The position numbers and the translations under genes are program-made. A stretch of 64,000 nt of DNA from contig CM055093.1 of assembly GCA_029204225.1 (NCBI GenBank), positions 23,171,912-23,235,911 of the forward strand, read 5' to 3'. Below, in pieces: positions 10,301 to 24,570 of the stretch; position 1 is the first letter of the stretch, and the number at the start of each line of letters is the position of its first letter. The stretch comes from Diphasiastrum complanatum (taxonomy: Eukaryota > Streptophyta > Lycopodiopsida > Lycopodiales > Lycopodiaceae). The notes under the pieces were generated by a model. That model was not told where the DNA came from. It saw only the letters and a list, made by a program, of their open reading frames with translations, and did no database searches.

Positions 10301-12610
10301 GGGTGCAATTTTCAGGTGAGCATTTCTCGGCGAGCATTGTAGGCTACCATACTTGACTTTCTTTCCATGTAAACAAGTGACTTGCTTTATTGCTCGTCCT
10401 AACCAATCCAAGAAGAGTCCAGTCTCATCCCTTTGAAGCCTTAAAAACTCCAATGGGCTTGGAGATGTTGTAATACCGAATTCCATGGCTTTTGGCTATT
10501 TTGCATCTATTGGAGATAATTAAGTTCCTTCAAAATAGGATGACATGTAGTGGAGTGACCTCACAATGGGCTTACTAGGCAAATCATGGGTCTAGTAATA
10601 GACCAACAGGCCCTGGCAACCACCGACATGCTTGATAGCAGCTGGCATCGAACTAATAGGTGGGATGGGCACTAGTGTTATTACTAGGTATACATATGGG
10701 TTTTGGGTACCTAGGACCCACTAATCATGTGACAACAACATGCATGTGGTGTGTGGCATGCCAAGTGGTTATTGATTTCTCTATCAAACTTTAGCATTCT
10801 GTTGTTTGTGTGGATCAGATTGTATGCCATCTTGCTACCTCTAATCTTGTGACTGTAGGCTTTAGGTTTGTGGAAAGCTATGTTGTCTTTCAAATCAAGA
10901 TTATTCTGAGTTTCATGGGGGTTGTGGTAATTAGGCCATTAAGTTTTTAGAACCATTTGACATTGTTTGTTTGACATATAGGAGGAAGCCACATTCTTGT
11001 TAATGCTTTATGTTGTTGTTACCCTTTGGAAAGCCATTTTAATGTCTTTTGATACCAGCTTTAATCAAAGCCCAAATAGGCATGTTCATTGCTAATTTAC
11101 AACCAACTTATTGATTTGTGCCCTTTGGGTTTGTCAAAAGCAAATTGATTGCTTTTGATTTTGTTGAGCCTCCTTAATGACTGCCCAAAAGTGCAACTGG
11201 GTGAATGTTTAGGTTCAAGATCTAAAATTAGGCACTTCACAACCTTGCACATCGTTTTTTGAAAGTGCATTGCCCCAGCCATTGTTGCATCTCCTAGTCA
11301 AGGCATTGCTAGTTATTCGATGATTTTGTTGCCTATCAGTCACTAGTGGGGTCTCAATATTCTGCTCATTAATCATTGATAAAAGAAGAGCATTTTGTGT
11401 TGATGCAAATACCTTAAATTGTTGCCATGTGGTTTGATGAAAAACTCAAGTTTGTATCTGATTTGCTGCCTGCCCATCTCTGGGTCATAGGACAATAAGC
11501 ACCTTAATTTTTTTATTATCAGAAATGTAGAATGAACTTGCATTAGCATGTGTCGTTATCCCAATTTGAGGTGCACTCCATAATAAGCTTTTGCTTTTGC
11601 CCTAAATGCAGAAAGTTGAAAATATGGACTGTTGAAAATACATGTTCTTCATTCAATTCACGTTTTTGACACAAACCCCAACTTGTAATTGTGGGATTAG
11701 GTAGAACACCATCCCATAATAACTTCATGCCCAATGAAAAAGCTGGTTTGACTACATGCTACATAAGTAGGATTAGTTCAGGCCTACAGTAGCATTTTAT
11801 CATATTTGTTAAAGGTCTAGAAACTAACTATTTGTTGTAGTTTTGGCAAGAACTTGGTAGGTTAGCAACGCCTGACATTCGAATAAATTTACTACTTTGT
11901 TTCAATCAGGTCACATAGCCATAACAATTAAAATATCGTATGCATCTCATTGGGCTCTTGCTTGAGCATAGCCAAACCCTCCTGCAAGGCACTTGTAGGG
12001 TTAAAGGCCTTGGCTTCTTTATTGAGGCACATGACATCATTAGAACATAATCATGGGTACATAATTTGAAAAATCTCCCAAGTACACAAACCTGGTTTCA
12101 AATGGATTTTACAACTTATGGACTCAAGAGAACTTTTATTTTGGAAAACTGGTGAGTGAGGCTAAAGGCTCCAATTGGTGAATGGGTGAGTAAGTGAGTG
12201 GGTTGCATAAAAAAACATGTTAGTAACAAGTACATTTCTAAATGATGAAACTAGGGTGCGCAAATAACGTGTTATAACAAGTATAGTTCTAAACAATAGA
12301 AGTTTTATGTGCCTCCTTAAATAACATCAACAACATAAAATATCTTGGTAAAACATTTTGTGCCTTTAAAGGTCTGTGCTTTTTCCTAGTAGAATCCTTG
12401 ATCATTAACAGTTACTAGTGAAAACCTTTTATATCAGTCAAAGATCTTAGCAACAAATCTATTTTCTAATGTGCAAGAAAAGTTTAAAGCACAAATAAAT
12501 GATGCTGGTCTCCAAATCTTCGTGTATTCTCTGTCATGCCCTCTGCAAGATTAAACATGTGCACATTAGTTACCTAAGAATATCCAACAAAATACATGAA
12601 GTGCCCTGAA
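10301..12610. other. Intergenic, no gene seen
   Basis: Neither strand shows a recognisable protein, RNA gene or well-formed repeat. A few TGGCTTTGATTAAAGC-like words and scattered short open frames occur, but none has splice-supported or family-like content. Confidence 0.5.
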
Positions 12611-12626
12611 CTAAAATTTTTGAATT

Positions 12627-14520
12627 TCAACTTGCCTTGCAATTCTCTTCAATCCTGGAGAAGAAATGCTCATACATCTCCTCGTCTGTCTCCAGGCACA
12701 CGCAATGTTTGTTTGACCGAATTGCCTCAACTCCCATATTGCCAGTATCGGCAAACAAGTCAATAATCCCATCATCCTCGTCTGTGAAGAGATGTATGAT
12801 ATATCTACAATGCATGCACAGTACATGACCAAGTTAAACTCTTTGTCTATAGCAAAGTGTATGATGTTTTGAAGTGACACTACCATTTTTGAACTATTGA
12901 AATGTTGACAAGAGTACCTGCACAATTCAGAGGACCTCTCTGCGCAAAATTTTTTGCCTATTGCATTGTATGTGTTGGGAGTGTCAATAAAAAAATTTGC
13001 TCATGGATCAGGAATACCGTCCTTGAAATTCTTTTTGGCTCTTTTACTATGAAGTTTGGGTCGGGAATATCCACTAAGGTAAAAGAGTGACAACACAAGC
13101 GATGATATCTGCTTGACACAAAAGGATTAATGTAAGCTATATATACAACAATGGATTTTGAACAATGGCTAATAAACAAAGGTTTTAAGATATCACACCT
13201 TCTTGAATGGGGCTGGACCAATGTACCCATTCTCAACAACAACATTCAAACATTGCTGTAGGGCAAAACCCGTCTCGGCCGCTGCTATAAAGATCGAAGG
13301 AAAATGCTCTGTAATGGAAAGTGTCACGAACCAGCCCTCATCGACGAGGTACAAATCGGCAACGGTGGCGCATGCCATGGACAGTGGTTCCGAGAATACA
13401 TTCCATACAGGTGTGGATTTCTCTTGGACGAAAGCTACACCGAGTGAGGTGGGAAAGTCGGCAGACACCAACTTTGCCACAGCCATGCGCGGTTTTCCTC
13501 GAATACATGCACCAGAAACTGAGTGACTTTTCAAAAATTTTCTTATTGTTCTTAAAGATTCAGTCTTCAAGTCAACCATGGTGACCACATCATCAAGAAT
13601 CACACACACTGATCCAGGGCCACTAGGTAATTCTGCATACATAAAAAAAAGCAAAGGGATCGATCACTACAAATATTTATTGTACTATCTATGCACGCAA
13701 TCTTATGCCAAATAGATTTCAAAAATGAGTTTACACATAGCATAGGAAACTCACCTGTAGTGTATCTAGGATCCTCCTGACCATGGGCATCGGGTGGTGG
13801 TAGATCGGTGCCCATGACCTGCTCCTCCTATGGATCCACCTCCTGCAAATGCAGAAATGTGGATAGTCCCCTGAGATGCATGAATGTGCAGATTGGAACA
13901 ATATTATATTGCAAATATTTGACACATTGCTGATCATTTAAGTTTCAAAGAGACGATTTTTTTCTTAATGCAGAGCCTTGCGCAGGAGCATCATGAGACA
14001 TGGAGCGGTCATGGAGAGTCTGCTGGAATGATACATGCAAGTCCTCCTCAGATGCAGGAATTACCCCTCTAGGGTAGTCATTCCACCAGGGACATCTGGT
14101 AAGCTCCCACCGTGAGAGGCCAAGCTCCTTCCACTCAGAGGGATACATGGAGGAGGTGCTCTCAAAACTCATCTAGTCAAAAACTTTCGGAGGGATCCTG
14201 TCTATAACATGCTCGTCTTTCAATGAGAGAAGCCACCTATCATGAAAAGCCGCATGCATTAACAACACTACATGGATGTAGAAAAAGAAAAAACATGTGC
14301 GGTGCAATCGAGATACCTGTATGCTAGTCGTCTCGCTGCATGTGGTAGTCCTGGCTGTTTTCCTACAGGATTTGCATTTCTCATGTCCTTTTCCAAGTTT
14401 CCAAATGCATGTTTGAAATGCAATTGACGCTGCCTCCTAAAGTAGACATCTTCTTCTAGTAGTTGCTCAAGGCCCGCGGCCAATGGAGCCAATATGCTCT
14501 TGGCTGCCCCAACAGTAAGT
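12627..14520 (-). pseudogene. N4/N6-methyltransferase-like multi-exon gene, broken
   Basis: Splice-consistent segments on the minus strand: 14317-14520 (5' end missing), ~13970-14236, 13755-13818, 13199-13632, 12918-13073 and 12627-12804, which ends at a TGA. The last exon reads LFTDEDDGIIDLFADTGNMG, then EAI, HCVCLETDEEMYEHF. This follows the C-terminal layout of amino-DNA methyltransferases (…T..GD.VLDPFAG.G..G.AA...GR...G.E.D), where the glycine-rich loop binds AdoMet. The upstream exon has VCVILDDVV where the catalytic (D/N/S)PP(Y/W) motif is expected, and WFVTLSITEHF-type sequence after it. Damage: an in-frame TAG at 14173-14175 and a frame change in a T-run within 12918-13073 (near 12985). 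It could be an active family member with errors, but I read it as a decayed or non-catalytic paralogue. The family assignment is by motif only. Confidence 0.5.
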
Positions 14521-15480
14521 TTGGTGATAGAAAGTAAACTCTTTGTCAGCTTAGGTACATAAAGTACGTTCTTAAGCAATGTTGAATTACCATTTGGAAG
14601 ATGAAGGCGTATGGAACCTTGGCCTTCAATCTGATGTGTAATGGAGTCACCAAAGTAAATATACTTTGAATCTACTAGTGTAAATTCTTCGAATAGGAAC
14701 TTACATGGAGTCATGTGCTGAGAAGCACCGGAATCGAGATACTAGTCCTTGATGTCATTATTGGTTCTTTTGCAATACTTGCAGAAGAGTTTGGTTTTAG
14801 GCTTTTGATGCTGCCGATTGTGTTGTTGTAATTGCTGGTCTGAATGAGTCTGCTCAGTTTTAGTCTTCTTGTCTTTTGAAGATTTCTTCTTTTGGAACTG
14901 TTGCTTATTCGAATAGAGGGCGACTGTCTTTTATTCAATGTAGATAAGATTTTTCTTCTTACTTCTTCCTGCAATAAACTTGTTGTCAACTTTTGTAGAG
15001 ACAAGCCATAAGCATTGCTCAAAAGCAATACTAAATTGTCGTAAGAGGGAGGAAGACTGGATAGAAGACACTGGCGAACATATTGCAGCTAGCTAATTAA
15101 GTAGTTGTTTGAATTCATTCAGATGATCAGTGACTGAGATTCCTTCACTCATCTTGAGCGACAAGAACTTCTTTTTCAGAAAGAGACGAGTTGATATATT
15201 TGTCGTTTCATATAGACCAGAAAGAAAGTTCCATGCTTCTTTGGAACTAGAACAGTTTGCTACATGAGATATTTGTGAATCTTTAAGATTTAGAGATACA
15301 ATGGCAAGTGCTTTGCCATCCTTAGCTTCCCAGGCGGTCAGCATGTCAGGTTCAGCCAGTCTGACATATCTCCAAGGCTCTTTCTCAATGAGTATCATCT
15401 TCATTTTGAATTTTCACATGTCGAAATCACCACCATTGAACTTATTGATCAAGCGGATCTCAGAAGATGTACCTTCCATG
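14521..15480 (-). pseudogene. Copia element D: gag and start of protease region
   Basis: A gag start ATG lies at 15480 on the minus strand (MEGTSSEIRLINKFNG), about 50 bases after a PBS. The gag core is clear: LIEKEPWRYVRL, AWEAKDGKALAIVSLNL, SSSKEAWNFLSGLYE, and then LSLKMSEGISVTDHLNEF. A Lys/Ser-rich linker follows (15000-14830). A protease-linker block follows in turn, with KYIYFGDSITHQIEGQGSIR and VLYVPKLTKSLLSITKL (14680-14525). At about 14520 copia homology stops and the methyltransferase-like exon begins with no gap and in the same frame. Stops near 15416 and 15093 disable the gag. Confidence 0.85.
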
Positions 15481-15530
15481 ATCTAAGAAATTGTAAAATA
15501 GTAGTGGATACTATAACAATTTGGACCTAT

Positions 15531-15543
15531 GGCTTTGATACCA
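15531..15543 (-). other. Primer-binding site of element D
   Basis: Minus-strand TGGTATCAAAGCC, one mismatch from the standard initiator tRNA-Met PBS. It is preceded by an LTR-type end (...AACCCAACA, two bases upstream) and followed by the gag ATG at 15480. Confidence 0.75.
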
Positions 15544-15591
15544 CTTGTTGGGTTTCTATAACAGAATAATTGTGTTGAAAATTATTTTATC

Positions 15592-16200
15592 AGCTCTGAT
15601 ACCACTCCTACTGAATATGAAAAATAGTCGAGAGAAAAACTCAACGTTAAATTATGACACGATCTTTACCAATCTATAGATTCAGACTATTACTTAGATC
15701 TACCCGAGGAATATCTCAGTAGGTGTCAAAGACAACAACGAAGGGAGCAAAATAGTTAGGCGTCTATGACAACCATGCTTCCTTCACGATAGATATTCCG
15801 AATGAGTCGTGGAGCGAGTATCAGTACAAGAGAAATGAATTATCAAAAAGCATTTGTCATTGCAAAACACACATAAAGAAAATAGAGAATATGCGTTAAG
15901 CTGTTGTGAATACAATGATCAGATCACGATCTTGTGCCCGCGAATGGTTCACAGTAGTAACGCACTACACTATATGCTGTGATCTTACTATGCTAGTTAC
16001 AGATTGAATACGTTCTCTACTTCTTGAATTACTTTCACTCTCTCTAAAGATCTCTGATCCTATGGATGAGAAGTCGAGTCGATCCTGCTCTGTTTAAAAG
16101 TCTTTATATGCACAGACTGTTTGACTTATGCGAGTAAGACTACTATCATTGTAGAGAGAGAATATAGTACTCAAGAAATGAATTTAGGTGAGTAGGAGTG
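15592..16200 (-). repeat. Second PBS and LTR-like sequence upstream of element D
   Basis: A second minus-strand PBS (TGGTATCAGAGC, 15592-15603) lies only about 60 bases from the first. The DNA beyond it (15612 onward) begins TGAATATG on the plus strand, giving a CA-ending LTR on the minus strand. It includes TATA-like and AG-rich stretches, but the far LTR end is not resolved. One element's 5' end appears to have landed in the LTR of another. Confidence 0.45.
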
Positions 16201-17005
16201 AAGATTAACTCCAGCATCTTTGAGGAATATTATCACTACATAATGGATACCTATTGCTTATTTTGCCCATTTTTGGACAGCTTAAAAAGCAGAATGTGTC
16301 AATGTTTTAAAAAAAAATTGCAGATCAAAATTCAAATGGCATATTACATGGCATAATTTCAAGTAATAAATATTGCAGACAATACATAATCTTATTCCAT
16401 TTCATAATGCCTATTCTATTTTGTAATTGTCATGTGAATAAAAAAGAAGATGGCCCAAGTGCTGATTACGTTCCATAAAATTATGTGAGAAAAACACATG
16501 TATCCATTACGCAATGGAAGCCGTCGGAGGCAGAGGACATTCTGCCCGGTTCGGCTTTCCAAAAATTTTAGGCCCTTCCCAAATCTGGCTATGACAAGCT
16601 CACTTCGATTTTTGCAAAAGCTCGCTCAAGCCAGCTCACTCAAACTTTATATTCAGCTTGCTTAGACATTGGCTTAGTTAGGGAGTGGTTATAGTCAGCT
16701 TGGATTAGGGTTGAGTTAGGGCCCTCCTAGATCAAAATTGGTTAGGGTCTAGTTAAGACCAACATTAGGGCATAGTCAGGCAATTAAAGCTCAACATTAG
16801 TAGTTGTTTAGGGCTAATTAGGAAATGAATTACGTCTTGGATGGCGGGTTTACCTCAATGTTTTTTGGTGGGGGGAGTCGAGTCCAAGCCTAGGTTAGAG
16901 GTTCTTTTGGGGGATGGGTTAGGATTGAGGCTAGGGCTGGCTTATGGTTGCATTATTGGATTAAACTACAATAAATGACAATATCTTAAATAACACATTC
17001 TATAC
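16201..17005. other. Intergenic with degenerate GTTAGGG-like words
   Basis: No gene. Between about 16675 and 16945 the plus strand carries many TTAGGG, GTTAGGG and TTAGGGC words, unevenly spaced and mixed with TTAGGTT or TTAGTT. The spacing is too irregular for a telomere array. Confidence 0.4.
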
Positions 17006-17984
17006 CTTAAAAGAATTTTTGACAAAGAACATTCTTGATATATATAATTTTGCTTGCAGCGCAGTTCTAATCTTTAGCCCACTTTCAATCAACACGCCTT
17101 TCATAATATGGTAATTTGCAACTTTGAGGATATCACTGCTGATTGTATTGCGGTTAAAATATTGCCTTGTAAAGAGCACTAAGTATGCTTCCGACATTCT
17201 AATTTCTGTGTGTCTACGTGCTTCTCAGAACCAAAAACAGGAAAAATTGCACATAAGCCGGTAGATTAAACACAAGGTGAGAAGCCATTTTTTGGTCAAA
17301 CACAAACAAGGTGTACTCTGATACAACCATGCCTTAACATAATGTCTAATGAAGGCGTCCAAATATTCATAATAGAACAAACCCAGGTGGATTGCAAAAT
17401 CGCAAGCAAACTGAAAAACAAAAAAAAAAGTGTGAGGAATGAGAGCCAGTGGATCGCTAGCTTGAGTGATTGACTAGAAGGGCTCCTTACCTCCAAGATC
17501 AGTCCGGCTGGAAGTATGTATCTCCGAGCATCTCAATAATTGCTTGCAAAGATCAAGCATTATAATCCAATGACAATATCTCACCTTAATACATCGTTCT
17601 GGTTAAGACAACGAACAATATAACTTACGTCAATTCCTGCTCAGAACCAAGTGCTCTTTGTGAAATCAGCTGCTTTTTATCTAGGCTTTGAGCAGCTTGA
17701 AGAGCTTCAATTTCGAAGCGATACATGCAAGATGAATCGAAACTGGAAGTATCCCCGACAGTTGGCTCTATCTTGTGCGATGTGATTCCTTCCTAGCGTC
17801 TTTGAAATAAAACGGATAGCGTTTTTATTCCATACATAAACAAAAAGAAATGGTGGAGCAAGCCTACCTTTACGTTCGCATATCACAACCATACTTCTGA
17901 AGTGAAGTTTATCAGAAAGCATTGTGCTCGAAGTTCTTTCACGACGGCACATGTACTCCAGCAGCCTTTGAAGATGTCTAATTT
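17006..17984 (-). CDS. Exon chain of an unrecognised gene (partial)
   Basis: Six minus-strand segments have splice-like borders: ~17868-17984, 17629-17771, 17491-17542, ~17305-17410 and 17006-17198, with a possible further exon upstream of 17984. They have strong donors (GTAAGT after 17629, GTAAGG after 17491) and one excellent acceptor (poly-T then CAG before 17410). They encode protein-like sequence such as RLLEYMCRRERTSSTMLSDK, FEIEALQAAQSLDKKQL and FACDFAIHLGLFYYEYLDAF. I cannot name the family. A TGA interrupts the 52-nt segment in its best frame, and exon phases do not all join cleanly, so it may be a pseudogene. It lies downstream of MYB on the same strand. Confidence 0.3.
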
Positions 17985-18186
17985 TTCATGTAAGGACATC
18001 GAAGTAGCTAATGTAAGTTCCTTGTTCAAAGGCTGTACAAATACTATATGACAAGACTCGCTTCCAGTTCAAGAAATTACTTCGTTCAAAGACCATTAGG
18101 TACTGCCAGCCAGATGTTTTATTGCAGATGCAAATGATCAACAGCGCTATAACTCTCCAGATAATCACTCTTCAAATGCTATAGTA

Positions 18187-18430
18187 TTATAATACAAGCT
18201 ATTTTATCTCCTTCAGAAACATGAAGCTCTCTTGGATCTCTCCTGTTTTTTAACCTATGCAGGCTGAAACATAGGTTACTCATGCACGCAGAAATACAGG
18301 TTACTCTTGGAATGCCATAATTATAATAATACAAGCTATTTTATCAACTTTAGGAACAGGAAACTCTCTCCGATCTTGCCTGCTTTAATGTATACAGGCG
18401 ACATATATGTTATCATGCCTTCCCGCCGGT
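18187..18430. repeat. Diverged direct duplication
   Basis: AATACAAGCTATTTTATC followed by a CAG/GGAA...CTCTC(T/C) block occurs near 18190 and again near 18328, about 138 bases apart, each followed by a C(T/C)TGC(C/T)TG-rich tail. It sits in the 3' flank of MYB. Confidence 0.5.
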
Positions 18431-18477
18431 ATTTAGCTGTCTGATTTTGAGATAGGAGCACTGGATTATCCATCCCT

Positions 18478-20365
18478 TCACTTATCGTAAATATTATGAT
18501 CCGTTGCAGAAAATTGCCAGGCCAATGGCCCAGGTTGATCATTAGACGCCATTCTCTCAGGCTCATGTTCAATTCCACGCACAGCATTATAAGTTACAGA
18601 CATAAGGTCACACCATTTCGTAGGTTGTTCGTATGGCTCCACACCGCTGCCTAGGTTGCTAACATGAACATTATATTCAGATTGCTGTGCTAATGTTCCA
18701 TATCGGTTATGATAACCACTCGAGCTAGAGCTTTCGCTACATTTGCTGCCATCTGGGGACTTCATCTTAAAACAGTCATGTTTTCCGATGTTGCTTAAAG
18801 ATACCATAGGCAAGGAGTTTGAATTCTTGCCTTGTAAAGTAGCAAATTGATGCGAGCGTTTTTGAGCTACAAAATTAGCAGTTATTGCTATCAAATCATC
18901 TGAATCTGTAAGCTGATATATGTCTGATGAAGTACTCGGGTTGGCAATTTCGAAGCTCCTTGCATTTGATACTGTAATGGCCATCGAGTTTCCGTCAGAC
19001 ACTGCAGGAAAATTGTTGATATCTCTCTGGTTCTCTGCACGTGTTAGTTCGTGTATTGTCTTAGAGCCAGCTTGTTGATAGCTGCAAAAGGGACTAAAAG
19101 CCGCAGGAGCTGAGGCAACAGGCCGTGGGAATACCGACTCCAATGCCACATGGGAATTAGCCAGTCCAGTCTGTCGCAAATTGTCGTTGGAAGCAAAGAA
19201 ATATGGACTCGCGATCTTCAACGTTTTCATTTCTAAGGTATCAAGCGTGGATTCCGAACCCCTGCCGAGTACATTGTGTTTATTGGCAATAAAATCTGAT
19301 GCAGTTGTGGTTGGATTCGCAATCGATTGCAAAAGCCTCTCGTCAGGCATTATAGGTTCAGAATTGCCAGATGGGAGCAGCAAATCCTCTGGAATGCAGT
19401 AGCCTTTATTTTGTTTATTGAAGTCGCTGCTGAGATTATCTAAGTTTATGTGTACATTCTTATCAGCTTCTAGGCTGCTGCTCTGGTAACAATGAGTTGA
19501 ATCCTGTTCACAAGACGACGGTCGGCTCGGTTCACCAACTGGTCTGTGTGTGCTCGGATCTATCCCAATGTGCTTGAGCTTTTTCTTGATGGAAGTGTTC
19601 CAGAAGTTCTTTATTTCGTTGTCTGTGCGACCTGGTAGTTGGCTAGCAATCTGAGACCACCTGAATTGGAAAATACAAAATGCATTTGAAGCTTTAATGA
19701 AAGAAAATGCACGAAAAAATATTCAGTGCGCATGTGAGCTCAGAAGCGCCTGCTATATTCTACAGTCTATAATCATCCGTGCAGATCATTTTCATGAAAA
19801 ACAAGATTTTGAAGCACCGCAATGAGGATGAAAACGCTGTAAGTATGAATTTCACCTGTTACCAAGAACGGCATGAAGTTCTATTATAAGCTTCTCTTCT
19901 TCTGGAGTGAAAATCCCTCGCTTCAGATCCGGCCTCAAGTAATTGATCCACCTCAGCCTACAGCTCTTGCCACATCTTTGAAGCCCTGCAACGAACAATA
20001 AATCTTCAAGTAATGTACTTAGCCAAGGACCTAGTCTACAATACGTAAGCTCATAAATTTGATTTATTCTTCGTATTAATGATGATGATACATATTGGCT
20101 CTGTATTGTTGCGAATGGCATTTGACATCAGTACTGAGCTTGTACATGTACCTACCAGTTCCCAACTGATCAGAAACAATTTGCTTAAGGATTCAAGAAT
20201 TTCAATTATCCAAACCAGCTAAGAAACAATACCTGCTTGCTTTGGCACAAGACTCCAGCAACCATGACCGTATTTGGTGATATATTTCACTAGCTTTTCA
20301 TCCTCCTCAGGAGACCATAGCCCTTTTTTAAGTTTTTGTTTCTGGCAACAAGAATGCCTTCCCAT
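18478..20365 (-). CDS. R2R3-MYB transcription factor (MYB61/50/86 type)
   Basis: Three exons, 20233-20365, 19856-19985 and 18478-19660, join in frame to 481 codons plus TGA. The 133- and 130-nt first exons match the classic R2R3-MYB gene structure, and both introns are GT-AG. The start [20 protein letters not shown] is diagnostic for the subgroup-13-like MYBs. R2 keeps its spaced Trp ([24 protein letters not shown]); R3 has the usual Ile first, then RWSQIA and IKNFWN. The bHLH-contact signature of anthocyanin-type MYBs is absent. The long Ser/Asn-rich C-terminus is disordered and its last residues ([13 protein letters not shown]) are not a known repressor motif. Related proteins act in the nucleus on cell-wall, mucilage or stomatal programmes; that role here is inference. 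An in-frame upstream ATG at 20371 would add two residues. Confidence 0.95.
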
Positions 20366-20473
20366 CACCATGAAGGATGTATGTCTATGGACTTAAATTA
20401 TACAGTAGTAACTGATAGCAAGATATTATTCATCCGACGAACTTTTCCGCTACCAATAACGAAGAATTAAAAT

Positions 20474-20525
20474 CGTTCAGCTACTTGTGCCAGATCTAAA
20501 CCGGTTCAGCTACTTGTGCTAGATT
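20474..20525. promoter_or_regulatory. Short duplicated element in MYB upstream region
   Basis: GTTCAGCTACTTGTGC followed by CAGAT or TAGAT occurs twice about 31 bases apart, 110-160 bases upstream of the MYB start codon. Paired copies in a proximal promoter or 5' UTR may bind a regulator. There is no direct evidence for this. Confidence 0.3.
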
Positions 20526-20529
20526 ATAA

Positions 20530-20859
20530 TAATAGATGTTCTCTTCCAATCAAACACCGTCTGTAGAGTGATGAATTATCATCCACAGCCCAGAAAATAC
20601 TCTTCTTATTATAAAACATAAATCAAATGTCTTCTGAGTAATAGATGTTCTCTTCCAATCAAACACCGTCTGTAGAGTGATGAATTATCATCCACATCCC
20701 AGAAAATACTCTTCTTTTTATAAAACATAAATCAAATGTCTTCTGAGTAATAGATGTTCTCTTCCAATCAAACACCGTCTATAGAGTGATGAATTATCAT
20801 CCACATCCCAGAAAATACTCTTCTTATTATAAAACATAAATCAAATGTCTTCTGATTAA
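20530..20859. repeat. Three-copy 109-bp tandem repeat upstream of MYB
   Basis: Copies begin at 20530, 20639 and 20748, each starting TAATAGATGTTCTCTTCC and ending near TGTCTTCTGA(G/T). They differ at only a few bases (CACAGCCC/CACATCCC, CTGTAG/CTATAG, a T-run change), so the array is young. It lies 165-495 bases upstream of the MYB start codon. Confidence 0.95.
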
Positions 20860-24138
<3,279 letters not shown>

Positions 24139-24570
24139 TAAAAGCAACTTCAAAAGACATTTCATTGAATTTGTTGTGGCAAGTAGAAGTGTTGGATTAA
24201 GGCTGAACCTTGTGCAATGAAACTCAATCATTATATTATAATGTCAAAATATAGATATTCTAATAAGATGTTAATTGACCCATCATGATTGTGATGATAA
24301 CATAAATGCCTCGTCCTCTCATGTCAAAAGAAAAAAGAAAGATAACATAGTCTTCACTTGCTTGAAAGCAACTTCAAAGGACATTTCATGGACCTTGTTG
24401 TGGCAACTTGCAACGTTTAGATTATAGTTGAATCTAGTGTAGTGAAACTCAATCATGCTATGAAAGGATCAAAATATGGAAATTTTAATGGGATGTAAGT
24501 CTATGCATCACCAATGTACTAATAACATAAATGCTTTTAGAAATCATGTCAAAAGAAAGAGAGAGTTAGC
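24139..24570. repeat. Diverged ~220-bp tandem duplication
   Basis: Copy 1 (about 24139-24345) and copy 2 (about 24362-24570) share, in the same order, AAAGCAACTTCAAA(A/G)GACATTTCAT, TTGTTGTGGCAA, GTGAAACTCAATCAT-like words, TCAAAATAT, ATAACATAAATGC and ATGTCAAAAGAAA. By eye they are roughly three-quarters identical, so the duplication is old. Confidence 0.7.

Noticed and set aside
16675-16945. Interstitial telomere repeat
   Set aside because: TTAGGG-like words are irregular and mixed with other bases; there is no run of TTTAGGG or TTAGGG.
18478-19402. Plus-strand frames opposite the MYB last exon
   Set aside because: Antisense shadow. The minus-strand exon continues the R3 repeat and has consistent splice sites.
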